DNA of 64,000 nt from Streptomyces showdoensis (GCF_039535475.1 NZ_BAAAXG010000004.1:1-64000); one strand, 5' to 3'. Positions 24,685 to 33,724 are shown, numbered from the stretch's first letter. Numbers and translations are program-made. The notes: generated by a model not told the origin, from the sequence alone.

Positions 24685-26355
24685 GTGAGACGCATACGCC
24701 GCATCACGGCCCTGACCGTTGCGCTGGGCGCACTGGTCACCGTTGCGCCCGCGACCGCCACGGATGCCGCGTCCACGGACGCCGCGGCGACCGCCCCGGT
24801 GGGCCGCATGCCGCTGGGGCCCGACGACCTGGTGACCGTGGCGAAGCCCGCGCAGACGCCGGCGGAGGGGATCACGTACGAGAAGTACACCCAGGGCCGG
24901 GCCACCGACGTGTGGTCGGTCGAGGTGCTCATCAAGCAGCCCTCCACCTGGTCGGCCGGCCGCAAGGAGAACGCCGACGCCGTGGTCGCCGCACTGCAGG
25001 CCAAGCAGTTCGCCGCCCGGGTGGACACGTGGGAGCTCCCGGCCGGACCGGGCGTCGGGGCGGGCCTGCCGCGCCAGTACACGGTGCGCGTGGGCGCCTT
25101 CGCCCCCGATCGCTCGGCGGACGCCGCGGCACTGCTGAAGTCCCTGCAGGCGGCCGGATTCACCGGGCGGACCGTCTACACGGCGCAGGACGGCAACCCG
25201 AGCACGGGCCCGTGGGAGGTGCGGGTGGTGCGGGTCGACCCGTCGGCCGCCCTCACCTTCAAGGCTGTCCACGGAAGCGACGTCGCCCGCGCGGAGACGG
25301 TGCGGGACATGGGCGCGGCGGCCGGCGCCCTCGTCGCGGTCAACGGCTCCGACTTCGACATCGACTCCCCGAACAACCCCGCCTTCTCCGACTACGACGG
25401 CGACCCGCAGGGTCTCTACGTGCGCAGCAAGGACCTGCTCAGCGAGGCCAACAACGGCCGCACCGCGCTGCTCCTCGAAGGAACGGGTGCCCGGGTCCGG
25501 GTCGACGAGGTCAGCACGCGGACCCAGGTGACCGCGCACGACGGCGCGGTCAAGGTGATCGACGGCATCAACCGCGCGACCGGACGCAACGTGGGCTGCG
25601 GCGGTGTCGGCGACGACCGCCGCAGGAACGCGAAGGACGAACTCGTCCTCGAACTCCGGCCGGTGCGCAACACGCTGTGCGTCGACCCCGACGAGATCGT
25701 CGTCTTCCGTCCGGAATGGGGCACCGACACGCCCTCTCCGGCGGCGGGCGACAGCGTGGACGTCGTCATGGACGGCAACTGGGTCGTCACCGGCCTCCGC
25801 CAGCCCGCCGGCGGCCCCGTCCCCGCGGGCGGCCGCGTCATGCAGGGGATCGGCGCGGGCGCGGACTGGCTGCGCGCCCACAGCACGGTCGGCAAGGCGT
25901 TCAAGCCGGGTACGAGCATCACGGACTCCCAGGGCGCGTCGGTGAGCGGGTCCGCCCTGTCCGCCGTGGCGGGCGGCGGCCCCGCGCTCGTCCGCGACGG
26001 GGAGATCCTGGTGAACGCCGACGCCAACGGGATGCTCAACCCCGACACGAACGTCGTGACGAGCGGCGTCGTGCAGCGCCATCCCCGCACCCTCGCCGGG
26101 GTCACGGCCTCGGGGGAGCTGCTCCTCGTGAACGTCGACGGACGGCTGCCGCAGACCAGCGTCGGCGTCACCGTCCACGAAGCCGCGGCCGTCATGAAGT
26201 GGCTCGGCGCGAAGGACGCGCTCAGCCTCGGCTCCGGGGGCGACACGACCCTGCTGATCAACGGCACCCTCTACAACCGCCCCATGGACAGCTGGCAGGC
26301 GGCCGCGTCCGTCGAGCGCAAGGTCGGCAACGCGGTCGTCGTCGTCCCGCGCTGA
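24685..26355 (+). CDS. Secreted phosphodiester glycosidase (NAGPA) domain protein with SPOR-like N-terminal region
   Basis: 556 residues. Signal peptide MRRIRRITALTVALGALVT with an AXA-type site. Residues about 75-185 show SPOR-like repeats (RQYTVRVGAFAPDRSADAAA, LLKSLQAAGFTG), the fold that binds denuded peptidoglycan glycans. The rest matches the phosphodiester glycosidase domain (VAVNGSDFDIDS near 225, SLGSGGDTTLLINGTLYNRP near the C-terminus). The likely role is hydrolysis of glycosyl phosphodiesters in the cell envelope. GTG at 24685 with GAGGAG 8 nt upstream; upstream frames reaching 23095 are not supported. Monocistronic. Confidence 0.88.
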   Translation: MRRIRRITALTVALGALVTVAPATATDAASTDAAATAPVGRMPLGPDDLVTVAKPAQTPAEGITYEKYTQGRATDVWSVEVLIKQPSTWSAGRKENADAVVAALQAKQFAARVDTWELPAGPGVGAGLPRQYTVRVGAFAPDRSADAAALLKSLQAAGFTGRTVYTAQDGNPSTGPWEVRVVRVDPSAALTFKAVHGSDVARAETVRDMGAAAGALVAVNGSDFDIDSPNNPAFSDYDGDPQGLYVRSKDLLSEANNGRTALLLEGTGARVRVDEVSTRTQVTAHDGAVKVIDGINRATGRNVGCGGVGDDRRRNAKDELVLELRPVRNTLCVDPDEIVVFRPEWGTDTPSPAAGDSVDVVMDGNWVVTGLRQPAGGPVPAGGRVMQGIGAGADWLRAHSTVGKAFKPGTSITDSQGASVSGSALSAVAGGGPALVRDGEILVNADANGMLNPDTNVVTSGVVQRHPRTLAGVTASGELLLVNVDGRLPQTSVGVTVHEAAAVMKWLGAKDALSLGSGGDTTLLINGTLYNRPMDSWQAAASVERKVGNAVVVVPR

Positions 26356-26434
26356 CCTCGCGGCACGCGGTCACGGGGTTACGGGCCCTCGCCGTCACGG
26401 GCCTTGAGGCCAACGCCCCATCGGGGCCACGCGG

Positions 26435-27490
26435 TCACACGGAACGCGATGCCGCGCCGGGCGCCGGTGCGCCGCCCAGCACCGCCGGTACGGAGTCGCG
26501 CAGAGCCCGGGTGAGGGCGGCGACCGCGGGGTGCGGGGCCGCGCCGCCGCGGAAGGCGACCCTGGTGCGCCGCCGTACCGGGAGCGGCGTGAGGCGCACG
26601 TCCGGCGGGGGCGCCAGCGCCCCCAACTGCGGGACGACCGCCACGCCCTGGCCGGCCGCCACGAAGGCCAGCACGGTGGCGAACTCGTCCACCTGATGCC
26701 GTACCCGGGGCGCGAACCCGGCGGCCCGGCAGACCCGTTCGGTGACGGCGCGGCAGAGGGTGTCCGGCGCCGACACGATCCAGGGCGCGTCCCGCCAGGG
26801 GGTGAGGGCCGAGAGGTCGCCCGGACCTCCCGAGGCCCGGCCGGAGTCCGCCCCGGCCCCGGGCTCGGCCCCGGGCTCGGCCCCGGGCTCGGCCCCAGGC
26901 TCGGCCCCGGGCTCGGGCTCGGCCCCGGCCCCGGGCTCGGCCCCAGGCTCGGCCCCGGGCTCGCGCGTGGCGAGGAACATGGCCTCCTCGCACAGCGGCT
27001 CCTCCGCGAGCCCCGGTTCGAGCGCCGCCGGCACCAGGTCGTAGCCGTGGACGAGTGCCACGTCCAGGTCCCCCGCGCGCAGGGCGTGCGCCACGCCGGC
27101 CGGGTCCACCTCCGAGACCATCGGTTCGAGCGCCGGGTGCCGGGCGGCGAGCAGCACCAGCGCCCCCGGCAGGATGGCACGGGTCGCGGTCGGGAAGGCG
27201 CCGATGCGCAGCGGCCCCGCCGGACCGCCGCGCGCCTCGGCGAGCTCGGCGGAGGCCAGTTCGAGGCGTTCGAGCACCGCCTCGGCGTGCCGGACCAGCT
27301 TCTCCCCGGCGGGCGTCAGCCGCACCCGCCGCCCGGTCCGTTCGAGCAGCGGCACCCCGGCCTCCCGCTCCAGGGTGCCGAGCTGCTGCGACACGGCGGA
27401 CGGGGTGAAGGCCAGGGCTTCCGCGACGGCGGCGATGGTCCCGCGCAGGGCCAGTTCGCGCAGCAGGCGCAGGCGTCGTACATCGAGCAT
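26435..27490 (-). CDS. LysR-family transcriptional regulator with a Pro-Gly-Ala-Glu repeat insertion
   Basis: 351 residues, longer than the usual 300. The N-terminal winged helix is normal (LRLLRELALRGTIAAVAEAL then FTPSAVSQQLGTLEREAG). The effector domain begins at about 90 (GPLRIGAFPTATRAILPGAL). It is interrupted around residues 173-213 by repeats of PGAEPGAE encoded by a DNA minisatellite, after which the second subdomain resumes (APWIVSAPDTLCRAVTERVC). The ATG at 27490 lacks a ribosome site; TAAGCT 6 nt upstream suggests a leaderless start. Divergent from a DapA-like gene, the presumed target. Confidence 0.88.
   Translation of the reverse strand: MLDVRRLRLLRELALRGTIAAVAEALAFTPSAVSQQLGTLEREAGVPLLERTGRRVRLTPAGEKLVRHAEAVLERLELASAELAEARGGPAGPLRIGAFPTATRAILPGALVLLAARHPALEPMVSEVDPAGVAHALRAGDLDVALVHGYDLVPAALEPGLAEEPLCEEAMFLATREPGAEPGAEPGAGAEPEPGAEPGAEPGAEPGAEPGAGADSGRASGGPGDLSALTPWRDAPWIVSAPDTLCRAVTERVCRAAGFAPRVRHQVDEFATVLAFVAAGQGVAVVPQLGALAPPPDVRLTPLPVRRRTRVAFRGGAAPHPAVAALTRALRDSVPAVLGGAPAPGAASRSV
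26851..26973. repeat. In-frame GGGCTCGGCCCC minisatellite inside the LysR gene
   Basis: About nine 12-bp units (GGGCTCGGCCCC with A and G variants) fill 120 bp of the effector-domain coding sequence and keep frame, adding about 40 residues of P-G-A-E repeats. Confidence 0.85.
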
Positions 27491-27504
27491 CAGCTCAGCT
27501 TACG

Positions 27505-27518
27505 TTTCGGATCGGAAA
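27505..27518. promoter_or_regulatory. Candidate LysR-binding inverted repeat
   Basis: TTTCGGATCGGAAA sits between the divergent LysR and DapA-like starts. It has T and A at the ends of a short dyad, as LysR boxes often do. Weak evidence. Confidence 0.3.
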
Positions 27519-27561
27519 AGCGAACTGGACCTGAGGGGTCCGGCGCGCCCACCCTCGTTCC

Positions 27562-28557
27562 ATGGCACATGCACAGGACTTCAGCCCCTACGGGATCCAC
27601 GTCCCCCTCATCACGCCCTTCGCGCGCGACGGCCGCCCCGACCTCGACGCCCTGGCCGGCCTCGCCCGCTCCGTCCTCGACGACGGCGCCGCCGGCATCG
27701 TCGCGCTCGGCACGACCGGAGAGGCGGGCGCGCTCGACGCGGACGAGCGCCGGGCCGTCGTCGACACCTGCGCGCGGGTCTGCCGCGAGCGCGGCGCCCA
27801 GCTCGTGGTCGGCGCGTCCGGCGGCGCCACGGCCGCCGTCGGCCGGGACCTCGCCGGCCTCGGGCGGTGGCCGGAGGCCCGCGCCGCCCTGGTCACCGTG
27901 CCCGCCTTCGTGCGGCCCTCGCCGGAAGGAGTGCTGGCCCACTTCGCACGGCTCGCCGCGGACAGCCCCGTACCGCTGGTCGCCTACCACATCCCGTACC
28001 GCACCGGCCGGCCGCTGGACGCCGCCACCCTGCGCGCGCTCGGGAGCGTGCCGGGTGTCGTCGGGGTGAAGTACGCGACCGGCTCCGTCGACGAGGACGC
28101 CGTCACCCTCCTCGGCGACCTGCCGCCGGACTTCGCCGTACTGGCCGGCGACGACGTCTTCGCCTCGCCGATGCTCGCCCTCGGCGCGAGCGGCGGCATC
28201 CTCGCCTCGGCGCACCTGGCCACCGGCCGCTTCGCGGAGCTCGTCGAGGCCTGGCGGACGGGCGACACGGTACGGGCCCGCGGGCTCGGCCACCGGCTGG
28301 CCCGGCTGTCCGCACTGCTCTTCGCCGAGCCCAATCCCACCGTCGTCAAGGGCGTCCTGCACGCCCAGGGGCGCATCCCCACCCCGGACGTCCGGTTGCC
28401 GCTGCTCCCGGCCGGGGAGGAGTCCGTCGCGGCGGCCCTGAGGGAGGCGGTGGAGGCGGTGGAGCCGCTGGGACGTGGCCTCGTCCCGCCTGCCGATCCG
28501 GGTCCCGGCCTCGGCGCCGAGGGGACGGCCGCCGCCGCGCCGGCCGCCAGGAGGTAG
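27562..28557 (+). CDS. Dihydrodipicolinate synthase/N-acetylneuraminate lyase family protein
   Basis: 331 residues, class I aldolase TIM barrel. Visible hallmarks: GIVALGTTGEAGAL near residue 48 (the GTTGE motif), YHIPYRTGRPLD near 140 with the catalytic Tyr, and VVGVKYATGS near 165 with the Schiff-base Lys. The last 30 residues are an Ala/Pro-rich tail. The true DapA for lysine biosynthesis usually lies in another context; divergent pairing with LysR suggests a catabolic aldolase or dehydratase acting on a sugar acid or hydroxyproline-type substrate. The substrate is unknown. ATG at 27562, with no clear ribosome site. Confidence 0.85.
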   Translation: MAHAQDFSPYGIHVPLITPFARDGRPDLDALAGLARSVLDDGAAGIVALGTTGEAGALDADERRAVVDTCARVCRERGAQLVVGASGGATAAVGRDLAGLGRWPEARAALVTVPAFVRPSPEGVLAHFARLAADSPVPLVAYHIPYRTGRPLDAATLRALGSVPGVVGVKYATGSVDEDAVTLLGDLPPDFAVLAGDDVFASPMLALGASGGILASAHLATGRFAELVEAWRTGDTVRARGLGHRLARLSALLFAEPNPTVVKGVLHAQGRIPTPDVRLPLLPAGEESVAAALREAVEAVEPLGRGLVPPADPGPGLGAEGTAAAAPAARR

Positions 28558-28624
28558 CGGCGCGGACCGGGCCGTCCCGCCCGGCCTGCTTGTCCGCCCC
28601 TCCGGCCGCCCTTACCGTGCCGAC

Positions 28625-29278
28625 GTGGACCTCTTCTCCCGTTCCTGGTCGGCCCTGCTCTCGGCGGTCGCCGACACCCCGGACGAGGACTTCGCGCGGC
28701 CCTCCGGCTGTGCCGGCTGGCTCGTGCGGGACCTGGTGTGCCACCTGGTCATCGACGCCCAGGACGTCCTCATCACCCTGGCCACCCCCGCCGCGACCGC
28801 GCCGACCGTGGACGCGTACACCTACTGGAAGCTGGTCGAACCGCCGACCGGCGACGATCCGCTGGACGCCCTGATCCCCCGGCTGGCCGCCGCCTACGGC
28901 GACCCCGGGCTGCTCAGGTTCCACCTGGACGACGTGGGGTCCGCGGCGGGCCGGGCCGCGGAACTCGCCGACCCCGACGCCCGCGTGGGCACCCGCGACG
29001 AGGTGCTGACGGTCGGCGACTACCTCTCCGCGTACGTCCTCGAATGGACCCTGCACCACCTCGACCTGACCGCCCACCTGCCGTCGGCGGCGCGGCCCCC
29101 CGCCGCGCCGCTCGCGGCGGCACGCGCCTCGCTGGAGCGGATCGCGGGGACCGTGTTCCCGGCCACCTTCACCGACGAGGACGCGCTGCTGGTCGGCACC
29201 GGTCGCCGCACCGCGACCGGCGCGGAGGCGAGCGCCCTCGGACCGTTCGCCGCGCGGCTCCCGCTCGTCCTCGGCTGA
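28625..29278 (+). CDS. Maleylpyruvate isomerase N-terminal (mycothiol-dependent, DinB-like) domain protein
   Basis: 217 residues, TIGR03083-like four-helix metalloprotein. Conserved points are RPSGCAGWLVRDLVCHLV (about 27-45), whose His is one metal ligand, and LEWTLHHLDLTAHLP near 135 with the HxxxH-type pair. Such proteins often use mycothiol as a cofactor in actinobacteria; which electrophile is handled is unknown. GTG at 28625, following the aldolase gene by 67 nt on the same strand, may be cotranscribed with it. Confidence 0.82.
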   Translation: MDLFSRSWSALLSAVADTPDEDFARPSGCAGWLVRDLVCHLVIDAQDVLITLATPAATAPTVDAYTYWKLVEPPTGDDPLDALIPRLAAAYGDPGLLRFHLDDVGSAAGRAAELADPDARVGTRDEVLTVGDYLSAYVLEWTLHHLDLTAHLPSAARPPAAPLAAARASLERIAGTVFPATFTDEDALLVGTGRRTATGAEASALGPFAARLPLVLG

Positions 29279-29312
29279 GCGGGGGCCGGGCCGTCCGGGG
29301 GACGTCCCGAGG

Positions 29313-30194
29313 TCAGCAGGTGGCTCCGGCCGCCTGCCGGATCAGGTGGGCGACGACGTCGGGGTGGGACATCATCGCCACGTGAGAGGAGTCGATCTCG
29401 ATCGTGTGGGACTTGGCCCGCTCGGCCTCGAACCGCTCCAGGTCGGGTGCGATCGCCTTGTCCTGCCGGGCCACCAGGAACCAGGACGGAATCGTCTTCC
29501 ACGCCGCCGCGGTCGCCTTCTCGGCGAACCCCGCGGCCGTCACGGGGCGCTGTTCCGTCGCCATGATCCGGGTCTGCTCCTCGGGCAGGTCGGCGGCGAA
29601 CACGCCGTGGAACCTGTCGTTCTGGATGTACAGGTCCGTCCCGCTGCCGGTGCCGTCGGTGTACGGGACGGGCCTGATGGCCGTCCCCAGCTCGCTGCCC
29701 GGGAACTTCTCGGAGAGCTCGGCCGGGGACTCCCCCTTGTCCGGCATGAAGGCGGCGACGTAGACGAGCGCCTTGACGTTGGCGTTGCCGGCCGCGGCGC
29801 CGCTGATCACCGCGCCGCCGTAGGAGTGTCCGGCCAGGACGATCGGGCCCTCGATGCTCTTGAGGACGCTCGCCACGTACGTGGAGTCGTTGCTCAGGCC
29901 GCGCAGCGGGTTCGGCGGGGCGACGACCGGATAGCCCTCGTGCTGGAGCCGGTCGACCACGTCGTTCCACCCCGACGCGTCGGCGAACGCGCCGTGCACG
30001 AGGACCACCGTCGGCTTGGCGCCGTGGCTCCGCGGGGCGGGCGAACCTTCATTCGCCGCGGCGGGCCCGGCGGCCCACGCGGACGAGGTCAGCAGGAGCG
30101 CCAGGGCCCCCGCCCGACGGACGCGGCGGAGGCTCGGGTCCCGCCGACGGGTCTGCCCGCGCCCGTCGTGACACCCTCGGCGCCCGCCCGCCAT
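29313..30194 (-). CDS. Exported alpha/beta hydrolase
   Basis: 293 residues. N-terminal export signal: a basic stretch ([14 protein letters not shown]) followed by ALALLLTSSAWAAGPAAA. The hydrolase has VVLVHGAFADASGW (oxyanion region), nucleophile elbow LAGHSYGGAVISG near 135, and C-terminal SSHVAMMSHPDVV with the catalytic His. It resembles the salicylate-esterase-like group of alpha/beta hydrolases. ATG at 30194 with GGGGAGGGG upstream; a start at 30278 is less likely. Convergent with the preceding gene. Confidence 0.85.
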   Translation of the reverse strand: MAGGRRGCHDGRGQTRRRDPSLRRVRRAGALALLLTSSAWAAGPAAANEGSPAPRSHGAKPTVVLVHGAFADASGWNDVVDRLQHEGYPVVAPPNPLRGLSNDSTYVASVLKSIEGPIVLAGHSYGGAVISGAAAGNANVKALVYVAAFMPDKGESPAELSEKFPGSELGTAIRPVPYTDGTGSGTDLYIQNDRFHGVFAADLPEEQTRIMATEQRPVTAAGFAEKATAAAWKTIPSWFLVARQDKAIAPDLERFEAERAKSHTIEIDSSHVAMMSHPDVVAHLIRQAAGATC

Positions 30195-30500
30195 GACGCC
30201 CCTCCCCGCGCCCGCCGCGACGGGAGAGGTGAGGGGTGAGGTGACGGGCGCGGCGACGGGCGCGGTGAGGGCCGCCACGGCGAGCAGGGCCCGGAGCGGC
30301 CCCAGGGTGGGTCATTCCGCGCCAAGTGCGGGCCAATGTTGTCGGATTGCTGTCACGTCAGATCAACAACGTGTAACGAAAAGGGTCTTGCCGGGCAGAA
30401 TCCTTCCCTCCGGTACCTGTGGCCTGGGATCTTGCGTCCACCCCACACATCACAGGACCCGGACGGCGCCACCAGCGTCTCCGGGCCATCGGAGGACGCA
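30195..30500. other. 306-bp divergent intergenic region before the subtilase gene
   Basis: No gene seen. The left third is Gly/Ala-coding-like repeat-rich DNA (GCGCGGTGAGGGC, GACGGGCGCGGCGA). The middle is less GC-rich (30340-30390, with GTTGT and ACAAC arms flanking GCTGTCACGTC), probably the promoter zone of the downstream protease. Confidence 0.45.
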
Positions 30501-32324
30501 TTGTTTTCCCACATATCCAGCAGGCTGAGACTCCCGATCGCGGCCGCTGCCGTCGTCAGCGCCGCCGTCGCCCTCGCCACCCCCGCCCAGGCCGCGCAGG
30601 CGACCGGACCCGAGGTCCCCGCCGCCACGGCGAGCACCCGGGCCGCGACCGCCCCGCAGACCACCGCGACCGCCGCCGGCGCCTGGGCCGCCGGCACCCG
30701 CGCCTACCTGGTGATCACCGCCCCCGGTGCCACCGCCTCCGCGCAGACGGCCGTCACCGCCAACGGCGGCACCAACTTCGCCGTCTACGACGCCATCGGC
30801 GTCATCGTGGCCCACTCCACCAGCGCCTCCTTCGCCGCCACCCTGCGCGGCGTCTCCGGTGTGCAGCAGGTCGGCGCGACCCGTACCTCCGACGTCCCCG
30901 CCGACGCCTACTCCCCGGCGCTGCCCGCGAACCCGACGCAGGCCACGACGACGCTGACCGAGTCCAACCGCTGGGACATGACCCAGATCAAGGCCGACCA
31001 GGCCTGGGCTGTCAGCACCGGTTCCTCCTCGGTCAAGGTCGGTGTGCTGGACACCGGCGTCGACGACCAGCACCAGGACATCGCGCCCAACTTCAACGCC
31101 GCCGACTCCGCCTCCTGCGCCTACGGCAAGGCGGACACCCGCGCCGGCGCCTGGCGTGACGTCGGCACCCACGGCACCCACGTCGCCGGCACGATCGCCG
31201 CCGCGAAGAACGGCAAGGGCGTCATCGGCGTCGCGCCGGGCGTGAAGATCTCCTCGGTCCGCATCGCGGAGCCCACCAGCAGCCTGTTCTTCGCCGAGAA
31301 CACCATCTGCGGCTTCGTCTGGGCCGGTGACCACGGCTTCAAGGTCACCAACAACAGCTACTACACCGACCCGTGGCAGTTCAACTGCCCGGACAACGTG
31401 GACCAGGCCGCCATCATCGAGGGCGTCCGCCGTGCCCAGGCGTACGCCGAGGGCAAGGGCTCGCTCCAGGTCGCCGCCGCCGGCAACTCGAACTACGACC
31501 TGGCGAACAAGACGACCGACTCGGAGAGCCCCAACGACTCCACCCCGGTCACCCGCACCATCACCAACGCCTGCATCGACATCCCGACCGAGCTGCCGGG
31601 CGTCGTGACCGTCGCCGCGCAGGCCAGCGGCGGCGCCAAGGCCTCGTACTCCAACTTCGGCAACGGCGTCATCGACGTCGCCGCGCCGGGCGGCGACGGC
31701 GCCACCCAGGTCTACTCGACGCTGCCGGGCGGCAAGTACGGCAACATGAGCGGCACCTCGATGGCCTCCCCGCACGTCACCGGCGTCGCGGCCCTGATCG
31801 CCAGTGCCAACCCGACCTACACGCCGGCGGACATCCGCGCCGCGCTCGCCACCCAGGCGAACGACAAGGCCTGCCCGTCCGACACCCGCTGCCAGGGCAC
31901 CACGGCCAAGAACGGCTTCTTCGGTGAAGGCGCGGTCGACGCCCTGAAGGCGGTCGGCGGCGGCACCACGCCCCCCACCGGCCCGTACTTCGAGAACCTC
32001 AACGACGTCACCATCGTCGACAACGCCACCGTCGAGAGCTCCATCGCGGTCTCCGGCGTCACCGGCAACGCCCCCGCCACCCTCAAGGTCGGCGTGGACA
32101 TCAAGCACACCTACCGCGGCGACCTCGTGCTCACCCTCGTCGCCCCGGACGGCACGGTGTACCCGCTGGAGGACTTCTCCAACAGCGACAGCGCCGACGA
32201 CGTCCTGAAGACGTACACCGTCAACGCCTCCTCCGAGGTGGCCAACGGCACCTGGAAGCTGCGCGTCCAGGACGTCGCCAGCCAGGACACCGGCCGCATC
32301 GACGCCTGGAACCTCACCTTCTGA
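30501..32324 (+). CDS. Secreted S8 subtilisin-like serine protease with P-domain
   Basis: 607 residues. The TTG at 30501 has GGAGGA 5 nt upstream and opens a signal peptide (LRLPIAAAAVVSAAVALATP, AQA cleavage). A propeptide runs to about 165. Catalytic triad: VGVLDTGVDDQH (Asp), GTHGTHVAGTIAA (His) near 220, MSGTSMASPHVTGVAA (Ser) near 415. After a Gly/Thr linker the last 115 residues form a proprotein-convertase P-domain (TYRGDLVLTLVAPDGTVYPL). Extracellular proteolysis is the expected role. Ends before a strong shared terminator. Confidence 0.92.
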   Translation: MFSHISSRLRLPIAAAAVVSAAVALATPAQAAQATGPEVPAATASTRAATAPQTTATAAGAWAAGTRAYLVITAPGATASAQTAVTANGGTNFAVYDAIGVIVAHSTSASFAATLRGVSGVQQVGATRTSDVPADAYSPALPANPTQATTTLTESNRWDMTQIKADQAWAVSTGSSSVKVGVLDTGVDDQHQDIAPNFNAADSASCAYGKADTRAGAWRDVGTHGTHVAGTIAAAKNGKGVIGVAPGVKISSVRIAEPTSSLFFAENTICGFVWAGDHGFKVTNNSYYTDPWQFNCPDNVDQAAIIEGVRRAQAYAEGKGSLQVAAAGNSNYDLANKTTDSESPNDSTPVTRTITNACIDIPTELPGVVTVAAQASGGAKASYSNFGNGVIDVAAPGGDGATQVYSTLPGGKYGNMSGTSMASPHVTGVAALIASANPTYTPADIRAALATQANDKACPSDTRCQGTTAKNGFFGEGAVDALKAVGGGTTPPTGPYFENLNDVTIVDNATVESSIAVSGVTGNAPATLKVGVDIKHTYRGDLVLTLVAPDGTVYPLEDFSNSDSADDVLKTYTVNASSEVANGTWKLRVQDVASQDTGRIDAWNLTF

Positions 32325-32367
32325 GGCACTGAACGGGCGCGGTCGCAGCAGCGGCCGAATCGAGCAG

Positions 32368-32408
32368 CGCCCCGCCCCCGCCGTGAACACCACGGCAGGG
32401 GCGGGGCG
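32368..32408. terminator. Strong bidirectional terminator between the subtilase and GH64 genes
   Basis: CGCCCCGCCCCCGCCGTG pairs with CACGGCAGGGGCGGGGCG with a single mismatch around loop AACAC; it lies between convergent genes. Confidence 0.88.
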
Positions 32409-32425
32409 TTCGCCGTTCCCGGAGC

Positions 32426-33667
32426 TCAGTCGAGCGGGTCCAGCGTGAGGAACGCCTGCCGCGGATCGCCCTCGTGGACCAGCGACTCCTGCGCGCCGAC
32501 GTCGTCGAAGGCGAAGCCGTACGCCTTGCCGTCGGCCATCTGGGCGTGCACCGCGCGGGAGTAGTGGTTGGTCACCGCGTCCTGGTAGAAGCCCGCCGGT
32601 GAGGTGTCCGGCTGGCGGGGGTTGGTCAGCAGGGTCGAGCGGTTGTAACCCGCGCAGAGCGTACGGGAGATGGGACCGCGCACCTGGTCGTTCGGGGCGT
32701 CCAGGAGCTTGTGGCAGCCGAAGACGCTGTCCGAGTCGGGCTTGCGGAACGAGGTCACGACCGCGCCCGAGGCGTCGGTGAAGTTCATCGTGTCGCCGGA
32801 CACCCGGCCGTGGTACGCGAGCGACGGGCGGTCCGCGAAGGGCGTCACGGTCAGCGTCGTTCCGGCGTACCGGGCCCAGACGCGGTCGACGTAGCCGGCC
32901 ATCGCGTCCCGTGGCAGCGCGCCCGCCTCGATGCCGTGGCCCGGCGCGAGCGCGCGCAGCGGGGTGCCGTCGGACCGCGTCCGGATCAGCCCCGCCCAGC
33001 CGCCGGGCTGGGCGCGCAGCGCGTCGAAGAAGCCGCGGTAGCCGCCGGGCTTGAGGTGCCCGGTGGTCGCCACGGCGCCGTCCGGCCGCTTCACGCCGAC
33101 GGCGTACGGCGCCGAGAACATGTCGACCTGGGTGCTGTTGATCCACAGCCCGCCGCCGTCGAGCGTGTACTCCGACCAGTTGAAGAGGATGTCCCGGTTG
33201 GGGTCGCTCGGGTTCTGGACGGCGGGCTGCACGAGCCCGCCCGTGGCCACCTGGAAGACCAGCTTCTTCCCGTAGCTGAAGTAGACCCGCCCCGAGAACC
33301 TGGGCATCCGCAGGGTGAGGGACCGCCCCGCCGCCGGGCCCGGGATGGAGGCGTCGGGCGCCGGTACGGGGACGGGGCCGCCGGCCGGCCAGGGGTGGAA
33401 GGCACCGGCCGCGTCGGCCCAGCCCTGCCGGCCCGTGGAGAGCTCGGTGCCGAGGTTGTAGAGGTAGACCGGCTCGGTGCGGCGGGAGTCGTTCGTGACG
33501 GTGAGGGGGATGGTGGCGGGAACGGCCGCCGCCGCCCCGGTGACGGCTCGGCCGATGGCGGTCTCGGCGGTGGCCCGAGCGCTGGGGGAGGGCGCGACGA
33601 GCGCCGCGACGGCGGCCACGGGGGTGAGGAGGGCGAGGGCGGTCCTGCGCCGGGTGGGGGAGGGCAC
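32426..33667 (-). CDS. Secreted glycoside hydrolase family 64 beta-1,3-glucanase
   Basis: 413 residues. Signal peptide ([20 protein letters not shown], then PSPSARA). The mature protein matches GH64 laminaripentaose-producing glucanases: a thaumatin-like start (TIPLTVTNDSRRTEPVYLYN), FSGRVYFSYGKKLVF, DILFNWSEYTLDGGGLWINS near 165 carrying the catalytic acids, and FGCHKLLDAPND. It would degrade fungal cell-wall beta-1,3-glucan outside the cell. GTG at 33667 with GGAG 8 nt upstream. A LacI-type palindrome lies 44 nt before the start. Confidence 0.9.
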   Translation of the reverse strand: MPSPTRRRTALALLTPVAAVAALVAPSPSARATAETAIGRAVTGAAAAVPATIPLTVTNDSRRTEPVYLYNLGTELSTGRQGWADAAGAFHPWPAGGPVPVPAPDASIPGPAAGRSLTLRMPRFSGRVYFSYGKKLVFQVATGGLVQPAVQNPSDPNRDILFNWSEYTLDGGGLWINSTQVDMFSAPYAVGVKRPDGAVATTGHLKPGGYRGFFDALRAQPGGWAGLIRTRSDGTPLRALAPGHGIEAGALPRDAMAGYVDRVWARYAGTTLTVTPFADRPSLAYHGRVSGDTMNFTDASGAVVTSFRKPDSDSVFGCHKLLDAPNDQVRGPISRTLCAGYNRSTLLTNPRQPDTSPAGFYQDAVTNHYSRAVHAQMADGKAYGFAFDDVGAQESLVHEGDPRQAFLTLDPLD

Positions 33668-33710
33668 GGGGGCTCCTTGGGGGGACGGACCGAGTGGGGG
33701 GAATCCGCTG

Positions 33711-33724
33711 TGAGAGCGCTCTCA
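33711..33724. promoter_or_regulatory. LacI/CebR-type operator upstream of the GH64 gene
   Basis: TGAGAGCGCTCTCA is a perfect 14-bp palindrome differing by one symmetric base pair per half from the CebR box TGGGAGCGCTCCCA that represses cellulose and glucan genes in streptomycetes. It probably couples the glucanase to glucan-derived sugars. Confidence 0.7.

Noticed and set aside
26851-26973. Possible CRISPR-like repeat array
   Set aside because: 12-bp units with no spacers inside a coding frame.
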